Shown: in pieces, positions 7,009 to 13,581 of the stretch | Layout: each line of letters starts with the position of its first letter | How positions within the stretch are numbered: the stretch's first letter is position 1 | Origin: CAVPGH01 sp046726955 | GTDB lineage: Bacteria > Acidobacteriota > Vicinamibacteria > Fen-336 | Reading direction: 5' to 3' | Length of the DNA stretch: 17,709 nucleotides | Assembly: GCA_046726955.1 (NCBI GenBank) | Contig: JBKPBQ010000281.1 | Span: 1 to 17,709 of the forward strand | The notes under the pieces: generated by a model | What the model was told of the DNA's origin: nothing | Seen by the model: only the letters and a program-made list of their open reading frames with translations | The model's database searches: none | Position numbers and translations under genes: made by a program

Positions 7009-7828
7009 CGTCCTCGTCCTCCTCGCCCTCCTCCTCGCGGGTCTCGCCTACGCGCTCGAGCCGCCGCGCGCCTTGCCGGTGGTCACGTTCTTCGTGGCCA
7101 GCGACTCGCACTTCGGGGCCGAGGGGATGTCCGACGTGAACCGCGTCCTCGTCGAGCAGCTCACCACGCTGACCGGCACCGAGTACCCACCCGAGATCGG
7201 AGGGCGCGTGGAAGTTCCGCGCGGCCTGCTCTTCCTCGGGGACACCACCGACAACGGCACGCTCGACGAGTTCACGCAGTTCGAGCAGGTCTACGGCCTC
7301 ACGGGCCGCGAGGGGCTCCTCCGCTATCCCGTCTACGAGGCCATCGGCAACCACGACCTGAACGAGACGTCGCCGATCAAGCCGCGGGTGATCGCTCGCC
7401 ACGGCGGGATCGACTACTCCTTCGACTGGGACGACCTGCACGTCGTCTGCCTGGACATGTACCCCGACGCGGCCACGGTCGCCTTCCTGTCGCGCGACCT
7501 CTCTCGCGTGGGCCGCGAGCGGCCGGTGATCCTCTACTTCCACTACTCGATCGAGGGCTACTACAGCGACAACTGGGAGCGGGGGGAAAAGCTCGCCTTC
7601 GCCCGGGCGATCCAGGGCTACAACGTCCTCGCCATCTTCCACGGCCACGAGCACCGCATGGGCCACTACACCTGGCAGGGCCATCCCGTCTTCCGCCCGG
7701 GCGCCCCGCGTCACCGGTCGCACCACTTCCTCGCCGTGCGCGTCGAGGCCCAGCAGATGGTGGTGGCGGCCCGGAACTTCGACGAACGGAAGTGGGAGGA
7801 GACCTGGATCGTGCCGATCAGGCGCTGA
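6992..7828 (+). CDS. exported metallophosphoesterase
   Basis: This 278-residue calcineurin-like phosphoesterase carries a cleavable-type signal peptide (hydrophobic residues 5-20, then 'AYALEPP'). All metal-binding blocks are present in order: 'ASDSHFG' (Asp38, His40), 'GDTTDNG' (Asp84), 'GNHDLNE' (Asn120, His121), 'YFHYS' (His184) and 'FHGHEHRMGH' (His219, His221). The enzyme should hydrolyse phosphomono- or diesters with a two-metal centre in the periplasm or outside the cell; the substrate is unknown. The ATG at 6992 has GAGGAG four bases upstream and lies inside the end of the DUF488 gene. Its TGA (7826-7828) directly abuts the stop codon of the converging minus-strand operon, with no base between. 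Confidence 0.9.
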   Translation: MPRLRSVLVLLALLLAGLAYALEPPRALPVVTFFVASDSHFGAEGMSDVNRVLVEQLTTLTGTEYPPEIGGRVEVPRGLLFLGDTTDNGTLDEFTQFEQVYGLTGREGLLRYPVYEAIGNHDLNETSPIKPRVIARHGGIDYSFDWDDLHVVCLDMYPDAATVAFLSRDLSRVGRERPVILYFHYSIEGYYSDNWERGEKLAFARAIQGYNVLAIFHGHEHRMGHYTWQGHPVFRPGAPRHRSHHFLAVRVEAQQMVVAARNFDERKWEETWIVPIRR

Positions 7829-9865
7829 CTACTGCAGTCGCCCTTCGGGCCGGGCGGACGTCACACGCGCTGTCCCCGGCTCGTTGGCTGCGGGAGCGGC
7901 CACGGCCGCGGCCAGATGCTGCGCCGCGTCGTGGCGCCAGGCGGAGACCCGGCGGCGGAGGTCGAGGCAGCGGTCGGGATGCTCCGCTGCGACGTTCGTC
8001 TTCTCGTCGGGATCCGTGGGCAGGTAGTAGAGCTCGTCGCGGCCGCGCGTGGCGTTCCAAACGTACTTCCAGTGGCCCTCGCGGACTCCCAGCAGGTAGT
8101 CGTCGTTGGCCGCGTAGAAGTAGGCGCGGGGCGGACGGTTCGGATCGAAGAGGCTGCGTCCCTGCCACGTGGGGGACAGGGGAACGCCCAGGATGTCGGC
8201 CACCGTGGGATTGACGTCCACGTGGCCGCCGATCGTTTCCGAGCGGCCCCCGTGCGGGAAGAGGCGTGGGTTCCAGACGACCATCGGCACCCGGACGCTC
8301 TCCTCGTAGACACGGAAGCCGTGGCCCCAGGTGGGGTGCGGATCGCCGAAGGTCTCGCCGTGGTCGCCCGTGATCACGACGAGCGTGTCGTCGGCGAGGC
8401 CGCGCTCGCGCAGGCCCGCGAAGAGCCGGCCGAGCTGCACGTCCGCGTCGCGGATCGTGTTGAGGTAGCGGCCGAGGTCCCAGTCGTCGGGAGGCAGCGG
8501 GCCCTTGCCGAAGAAGTCGAAGTTCTCCTGGCCCGGAGCGGGCTCGTAGGGGTGGTGGCTCTGCTGCGTCCAGACGACCGCGTAGAACGGACGCTCCCGG
8601 TCGCGGTCGATCCAGTCGAGCGTGCGGTCCATGAGCACGCGGTCGCTGCCGCCCCAGGAGAAGTGCCCCGGCCCGTCCCCGAGGTCGCTCCAGTCGAGGA
8701 GCTCGTCGAAGCCGCGGTTCTGCAGGAAGCGTTGCTGCCCGACGTACTCGAGGTGGCCGGAATGCAGGAACGCGGTCCGATAGCCGCGCGGCCGGAGGAT
8801 CTCGCCGAGCGCCTCTCCGGGGAACCGGGGGTACTCGACCGTGTACTCCCGCCACGTCATGTAGGGATAGACCGAGAGCGTCATCGCCGCCTCGGAGTTC
8901 GCGGTGAGGCCGACGTGCGCGTAGAAGCGGTCGAACACGCGCGCGTGCGCCGCCTCGCGCTCCAGGTTCGGGGTCGTGGGGTAGGGGCTGCCGTAGAGGC
9001 TCAGGTACTTGGCGCCCGTCGACTCCAGAACCACGACGAGGACATTGCGCGGGCGGCGGGCGGGAGCGAAGGCGGGAGCCAGGCGCGGCGCGGGCTGGAA
9101 GTCGGCCAGGTAGGCGGCGGGGAACTCCTCGCCCACCCGCGGACCCGATGCGCCGAAACCTTCGGAGGCCAGTGACGACAGGAACTCCCAGTGCGGGTTG
9201 AGCGCGATCAGGTGGTCCGCGCGTCCGCCCCACTGGCCGTCGAGCGTCGCTCGCGCCCAGAAGACGAGAGCGGCGAGCGCGACCCCGACCGCGAGCCGGC
9301 GCACGACGCTCGCGCGGCGTCCCGAGAACCATCGCGACGTGGCCCGGACCAGGAGCACGTAGGCGCAGGGAGCGAGGCCCAGGGCCACGACCACGCCGGG
9401 GGTCGCGAAGCTCCCGATCGAGGACCGCATGTTGCTCATCTCCCCGGCCAGGTAGAGCAGGGGATACGTGAGCGGCGAGCGCAGGAAGTCGAAGATCTGG
9501 ATGCTCGCCACCGCGTAGACGCAGAAGAACGCCCCGAGCGCCAGGAGCACGCGGCCGAGCGCACGATGGAGCCTCGGCCGCGCCTGCGTGGCCGAGAGCA
9601 CGCTCCGGCAGACGAGCGCGAAGGCGGCGGCGAAGACGAGGTCGGCGTGGACGCTCACCGGCAGGTCCACGAGGTAGTCGCGGATCCCGATGAAGCTCGC
9701 CTCCGGCACGCCCCAGTGGGCGGCCTTGGCGAGGACGAGGATCACGGCGAGCCACAGCCCGAGCGCCAGAGGTGACGGCGAGAAGTAGGCGCGAGCCTCG
9801 GTGCGGGCCTCTCCGCTCCGCCCAACCGCGGACTCTGAGGGAAGCGCCAGGCCCTCAGTGGCCAT
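7829..9865 (-). CDS. LtaS-like membrane phosphoglycerol transferase / sulfatase-family enzyme
   Basis: This 678-residue protein belongs to the alkaline phosphatase superfamily and has the LtaS/OpgB-type layout. About five N-terminal membrane segments (near residues 33-49, 74-92, 104-122, 157-173, 190-205) precede an extracytoplasmic catalytic domain from about 272. Visible residues are 'VVVLESTGAKYLSLYG' (Glu281), the nucleophile region 'VGLTANSEAAM' with Thr321, 'QSHHPYEP' (433-442), and 'VVITGDHGETFGDPHPTWGH' with Asp501 and His502. The Thr aligns with the catalytic Thr of lipoteichoic acid synthases, not with the Cys/Ser of a true sulfatase (C/S-x-P-x-R is absent). Transfer of a phosphoglycerol- or phosphoethanolamine-like group to a glycan is therefore the likelier reaction. 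The C-terminus ('ELYYLPTDPDEKTN') is sulfatase-like. The ATG has GAGGAGG six bases upstream and overlaps the deacetylase gene by 11 bases. Last gene of the glycan operon. Confidence 0.85.
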   Translation of the reverse strand: MATEGLALPSESAVGRSGEARTEARAYFSPSPLALGLWLAVILVLAKAAHWGVPEASFIGIRDYLVDLPVSVHADLVFAAAFALVCRSVLSATQARPRLHRALGRVLLALGAFFCVYAVASIQIFDFLRSPLTYPLLYLAGEMSNMRSSIGSFATPGVVVALGLAPCAYVLLVRATSRWFSGRRASVVRRLAVGVALAALVFWARATLDGQWGGRADHLIALNPHWEFLSSLASEGFGASGPRVGEEFPAAYLADFQPAPRLAPAFAPARRPRNVLVVVLESTGAKYLSLYGSPYPTTPNLEREAAHARVFDRFYAHVGLTANSEAAMTLSVYPYMTWREYTVEYPRFPGEALGEILRPRGYRTAFLHSGHLEYVGQQRFLQNRGFDELLDWSDLGDGPGHFSWGGSDRVLMDRTLDWIDRDRERPFYAVVWTQQSHHPYEPAPGQENFDFFGKGPLPPDDWDLGRYLNTIRDADVQLGRLFAGLRERGLADDTLVVITGDHGETFGDPHPTWGHGFRVYEESVRVPMVVWNPRLFPHGGRSETIGGHVDVNPTVADILGVPLSPTWQGRSLFDPNRPPRAYFYAANDDYLLGVREGHWKYVWNATRGRDELYYLPTDPDEKTNVAAEHPDRCLDLRRRVSAWRHDAAQHLAAAVAAPAANEPGTARVTSARPEGRLQ

Positions 9866-10577
9866 GCGGCGCCTCCTCGCGCTCGAGGGCGGCCGCGACC
9901 AAGGGGAGGTTCCGGTAGCCGATGAGCTCGATGCCCGCGTCCTCGAGGATGCCGGGGAGCCGCGGGTCGCAGAGCGTCTCCAGCTCCCACTCCCGGTCCT
10001 CGTGATAGACGCACTCGAAGTCGGGGTCGACGTAGCCAGGGTGGCAGGACATCTCGTAGATCCCGGCGGTGAGCTCGCGCCGGAGGATCCCCTCCAGCGC
10101 CTCCAGGCTCACCTTCGACCGGTCGGGGACGCCGTACTCCCACTGGCTGTAGAAGCCGCCCTTGAACACCACCGGGGGGCGGTCGCGCAGGGGCAGCCGG
10201 AGCTCGTCGGCGAGCGCCTCGAAGTGCGGGCGCACGCGGCGGTCCCGGTGAACGTGCTGGTGTGAGTCGAGGTGCGTGGGCAGAGTGCCCACCATCTCCG
10301 TGAAGCGATCGAGCTGCCCGCGGAGCTCGGAGCGGATGGCCGAGGGATTCTCGAGGTCCACGAAGCACGCGGCCTCGTTCGTGAAGTTCACGTGCAGCCC
10401 CACGCTGAGCCCGGGAAGATCGCGGGCGATCCGCACGGCCTCCTCGGCCGCGGAGCCGTTGACGATGAACGTCGTGGAGCTCACGATCCCCGCCTCGTGG
10501 GCGCGCACGATCCCACGGTTGATGCCGCGGCTGTAGCCGAAGTCGTCCGCGTTGAAGATGGCGAACCGGCGGCTCAC
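9855..10577 (-). CDS. ChbG/YdjC-type carbohydrate deacetylase
   Basis: This 240-residue soluble protein of the YdjC/ChbG (hopanoid biosynthesis-associated HpnK-like) family removes N- or O-acetyl groups from oligosaccharides using a divalent metal. Motifs are 'NADDFGYSRGIN' (9-20; Asp11 and Asp12), 'VGLHVNFTNE' (His62), 'THLDSHQHVH' (101-110; metal ligands His102/His106 and neighbours), 'SCHPGY' (His179) and 'DREWELETL' (194-202). This is the full set expected for an active enzyme, and the length is normal for the family. The start is the GTG at 10577, which overlaps the upstream gene's TGA (GTGA, 10574-10577) and has GAGGA nine bases ahead. The open frame continues far upstream, but those residues are an antisense-like shadow of the glycosyltransferase. 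In this operon it probably deacetylates amino sugars of the exported glycan or its lipid-linked precursor. Confidence 0.87.
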   Translation of the reverse strand: MSRRFAIFNADDFGYSRGINRGIVRAHEAGIVSSTTFIVNGSAAEEAVRIARDLPGLSVGLHVNFTNEAACFVDLENPSAIRSELRGQLDRFTEMVGTLPTHLDSHQHVHRDRRVRPHFEALADELRLPLRDRPPVVFKGGFYSQWEYGVPDRSKVSLEALEGILRRELTAGIYEMSCHPGYVDPDFECVYHEDREWELETLCDPRLPGILEDAGIELIGYRNLPLVAAALEREEAPHGH

Positions 10578-11749
10578 AGCCCGATGTCCTCGAGGAAGCG
10601 CGCGCACACCTTGGGTGCCGAGAGGTGCTCCTCCGCCACCGCTCGCGCGGCCCGGCAGGCCTTCTCGTAGTCCGACTCGATGCGGTCGAGGGCGGCGAGC
10701 ACCTCGTCGATGGTGCGGAAGGCGAAGAGGCCCTCGCCGGTGGGCAGGAAGTTCTCGAAGCCCGTGCTCTGAGCGATCACGGGCTTGCCGGTGGCGAGGT
10801 AGCAGGCGTCGCGCTCGCTGAACCAGCCGCTCCGCAGCCGCACGTTCTGGTCCTTCGCCACCGTCCACTCGCCGCGCGAGCCTCGGAAGAACTCCTGGTA
10901 GCCGAAGGGCTCGAGCGAGCGCTTCAGGGGGCTCGAGAGCTTCCATCCGCGGCCGAGCAGGAGGTTGCGGTCCGCCTCCTCGTCCACGTTCAGGCTGAGC
11001 TCGAAGGAGACGCGGGGGCGAAGACGCGGGAGGTCCACGAACTTCAGGAACTCGTGGTGCTTGCTCCAGTAGTAGGTCTCGCCGTTCCAGACGACGTCCT
11101 GCCCCTTCTGCTTCCAGTTCCCGATCGTGGTGTAGCTCGGGGCCGCGGCATCGAAGGCGTAGGGCCAGAGGTCGAGGTCGATCGGCTGCCGCGTCTTCAG
11201 GTAGCGGAAGCCGTCCATGGGCACGCCGCAGTCGGGCCGGCCGTAGTTCTCGCCGTAGGTCACGATCACGTCGTGGGCGGCGAGCACCTGCCGCGTCTTC
11301 TCCTTGCCCACGGCGAGCTCCAGCTGGTTCGTGACGGGATCCGTCTCCAGGTAGACCCGCCGGCGCGAGCGGAGGTGGTCCTCGTTGAGGACGGTCGCCC
11401 CGCAGATGTTGAGCAGGGCGTCGCAGTCGCGGTAGAGCTCGAGGAGGCGCAGCTTGGACAGGCCGAAGCACGCGTCCTCGCCGCGATAGAGCGCTCGATA
11501 TCCCCAGCGGTCGCCGAGCCCCACGCGCGAGAGCACGCGCTGCAGGTAGGACGCGGCGTAGGTCGGGTCGTCGGTGATCGTGTCCACGCGCGGGTCGTAG
11601 GGCCAGGTGGCGTCGTCCTCGACGTAGTAGACGTCGTGGCCGAGGCGGGCGAGGCCCCGAAGCCAGTTCAGGTAGAGCCAGGTCTGTCCCCCGAACGGGC
11701 AGCGGCCCATCATCCCGAGCACGACAAGGAGGCGGCGGTCGCGGCTCAT
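10574..11749 (-). CDS. putative GT-B-like glycosyltransferase
   Basis: This 391-residue protein looks like a two-domain GT-B glycosyltransferase, but I cannot place it in a named CAZy family. The N-terminal part reads 'LVVLGMMGRCPFGGQTW' followed by 'WLRGLARLGHDVYYVEDD', a typical acceptor-domain beginning. The C-terminal part has 'GWFSERDACYLATGKPVIAQ' and 'LPTGEGLFAF.TIDEVLAAL', which resembles the donor-binding end of Glyco_trans_1/CgeB-type enzymes. It has no signal peptide and probably works in the cytoplasm on an NDP-sugar. The ATG at 11749 is preferred because GAGGG lies five bases upstream. A GTG at 11761, overlapping the ABC gene stop as GTGA, is an alternative that adds four residues. 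The stop overlaps the deacetylase GTG. Its place between an exporter and a deacetylase supports a role in building the exported glycan. Confidence 0.75.
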   Translation of the reverse strand: MSRDRRLLVVLGMMGRCPFGGQTWLYLNWLRGLARLGHDVYYVEDDATWPYDPRVDTITDDPTYAASYLQRVLSRVGLGDRWGYRALYRGEDACFGLSKLRLLELYRDCDALLNICGATVLNEDHLRSRRRVYLETDPVTNQLELAVGKEKTRQVLAAHDVIVTYGENYGRPDCGVPMDGFRYLKTRQPIDLDLWPYAFDAAAPSYTTIGNWKQKGQDVVWNGETYYWSKHHEFLKFVDLPRLRPRVSFELSLNVDEEADRNLLLGRGWKLSSPLKRSLEPFGYQEFFRGSRGEWTVAKDQNVRLRSGWFSERDACYLATGKPVIAQSTGFENFLPTGEGLFAFRTIDEVLAALDRIESDYEKACRAARAVAEEHLSAPKVCARFLEDIGL

Positions 11750-11757
11750 CGGCACCC

Positions 11758-13581
11758 TCACGCGGACTCGACGAGGACGGCGTCGGTGTCGATGGCGCCG
11801 TCGGCGTGGCGGCGCCAGAGGGCGGCGTAGGCGCCGTTGCGGGCGAGGAGCTCGGCGTGCGGGCCCTGCTCGATGATCTGCCCGTCTTCGAGGACGACCA
11901 CCCGGTCCGCCACGCGGGCCGTGCTCAGACGGTGGGCGATGATGAGCGCCGTCTTGTCGCGGAAGAGGTCCATCACGTTGCGCCAGACGAGCGCCTCCGT
12001 GGCGAGGTCGAGCGAGCTCGTGGGCTCGTCGAGCACCACCACCGGCGTGTTGCGGAGGAGGGCGCGGGCGAGGGCGAGTCGCTGGCGCTGGCCGCCCGAG
12101 AGGTCGACGCCTCCCTCGCCGAGCACCGTGTCGTAGCCCTTGGGCAGCCGCAGGATGAACTCCTCCGCCTCGGCCTGCCGCGCGGCCGTGCGGACCTTGT
12201 CGAAGGGGACCTCCGCCCCGAAGGCGATGTTCTCCCAGACGGTCGTGCGGAAGAGGAGCGGCTCCTGGAGGAGGAGAGTGACCTCACGGCGCAGCGAGCC
12301 GAGAGTCACTCCTCGGAGGTCGTGGCCGTCGAGGGTGACGCGTCCGTTCTGGGGGTCGAAGAAACGGAGGGCGAGGCTCGCGAGCGTGCTCTTGCCCGCT
12401 CCCGTCTTCCCGACGAGCGCGACCTTTTCTCCGGGCGCGATCTTCAGGTCGACACCCTTCAGCACGGGCGAGCCCGGCTCGTAGGCGAAGCTCACGTTCT
12501 CGAACTGGAGGCGACCCTTCACCTCGCGGACGTCCGCGGCGTCGGGCGCGTCCTGGACGTCGGGCTCGACGTCGAGGACGGAGAAGACACGCTCCAGCCC
12601 CACCCGCGCGGAGGCGATCTCCGCGAGGTGCTGGCTGATGCCCTGGATCGGCGCGTACAGGTCCTTCAGGTACGACAGGAAGATCGTGAGCTCGCCGATG
12701 TGGAGGTGGCCCTCCATCACGCGCAGCGCGCCCAGGAAGACGAGTGCGGCCGTGCCCACGGCGAGGAGGGCGTCCACCACGAGCGCGAAGATCGTCTCCG
12801 TGTTGTAGAGCCGCAGGCTGAGGGCGAGGCTGCGCTCGCTGCCCTTCTTGAAGTCGGCGAGCGCGCCCGCCTCGCGGCCGTAGGCCTGGACGAGCTTGAC
12901 CGCGCCGATCGTGGTCTGGGTGCGCACGTAGAGCTCGCTCTCCGCCGCCTTCGAGGCCTCGGCGTCACTGTGGATCCGGCGCGAGATGCGCGTGATCGCG
13001 AGGTAGAGCGCGGGGCAGACGAGCAGAGCGACCAGCGAGAGCTGGAGGTCGAAGTTCGCCATCACCACGAACATGCCGAGCAGCATCACCGCCGCGCTGG
13101 CCAGGGGCAGCACGCCGTTCATCACGAGGCCCTGGGCCGAGAACGTGTCCGCCATCACGCGGAAGAGCAGGTCCCCCGTCTGCTGCCGGTGGTGGAAGCG
13201 GAGCGAGAGCTTCTGCAGGTGCGCGTAGATGTCGGTGCGGAGGTCGTTGACCATCCGCTGCCCGACCTGGATCGTGATGTAGTTCGAGCCGAGTGTCGCG
13301 AGCCCGCGGGTCACGGTGAGGACGACGATCGTGGCGGCGGCCAGGGACAGGAGCGCGATCGGGGAGAGGTCCGACACGTAGGGAGCGAGGAACTCGGGAT
13401 GGGGCTTGCTGCCCAGGATCGAGTCCAGGACGAGGGCGAGCGGCAGGGGCTTCACGAGGTCGAGGGCGATGCCCGCGAGCGTGAGCCCCACGCCGGCGCC
13501 GAAGCGCCCGCTGTGCGGCCGGAGGTAGGCGAGCGTCCGCTTGAGAAGGGGAGCGGCGGCCCCGAGGTCGTGGCGGCTCAT
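11758..13581 (-). CDS. MsbA-type ABC exporter (fused permease and ATPase)
   Basis: This 607-residue half-transporter has six membrane helices (about residues 28-310), then a nucleotide-binding domain from about 358. That domain is complete: Walker A 'GKTGAGKST' (391-399), Q-loop 'LLLQEPLLF' (Gln439), signature 'LSGGQRQRLALARAL' (494-508), Walker B 'VVVLDEP' (514-520) with Glu519, and switch His550 in 'IIAHRLSTA'. It should work as a homodimer in the inner membrane, moving lipids, lipid-linked sugars or glycans outward; MsbA, the cyclic-glucan exporter NdvA/ChvA and lipid-linked oligosaccharide flippases share this design. The open frame runs on upstream to 15519, but homology begins at the ATG 13581, which overlaps the fusion protein's stop (ATGA, 13578-13581). 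Being inside a glycan operon suggests a glycan or lipid-glycan substrate, but the sequence alone does not prove it. Confidence 0.9.
   Translation of the reverse strand: MSRHDLGAAAPLLKRTLAYLRPHSGRFGAGVGLTLAGIALDLVKPLPLALVLDSILGSKPHPEFLAPYVSDLSPIALLSLAAATIVVLTVTRGLATLGSNYITIQVGQRMVNDLRTDIYAHLQKLSLRFHHRQQTGDLLFRVMADTFSAQGLVMNGVLPLASAAVMLLGMFVVMANFDLQLSLVALLVCPALYLAITRISRRIHSDAEASKAAESELYVRTQTTIGAVKLVQAYGREAGALADFKKGSERSLALSLRLYNTETIFALVVDALLAVGTAALVFLGALRVMEGHLHIGELTIFLSYLKDLYAPIQGISQHLAEIASARVGLERVFSVLDVEPDVQDAPDAADVREVKGRLQFENVSFAYEPGSPVLKGVDLKIAPGEKVALVGKTGAGKSTLASLALRFFDPQNGRVTLDGHDLRGVTLGSLRREVTLLLQEPLLFRTTVWENIAFGAEVPFDKVRTAARQAEAEEFILRLPKGYDTVLGEGGVDLSGGQRQRLALARALLRNTPVVVLDEPTSSLDLATEALVWRNVMDLFRDKTALIIAHRLSTARVADRVVVLEDGQIIEQGPHAELLARNGAYAALWRRHADGAIDTDAVLVESA

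Noticed and set aside
7916..9175. A 419-codon + strand frame inside the LtaS-like gene
   Set aside because: The opposite strand carries the catalytic motifs; this frame shows only Val/Ala/Glu/Arg-biased sequence.
10578..11471. Upstream extension of the deacetylase frame by about 300 codons
   Set aside because: The added residues are Arg/Pro-rich and unlike the family, and they overlap the glycosyltransferase gene. YdjC homology begins exactly at the GTG of the GTGA overlap.
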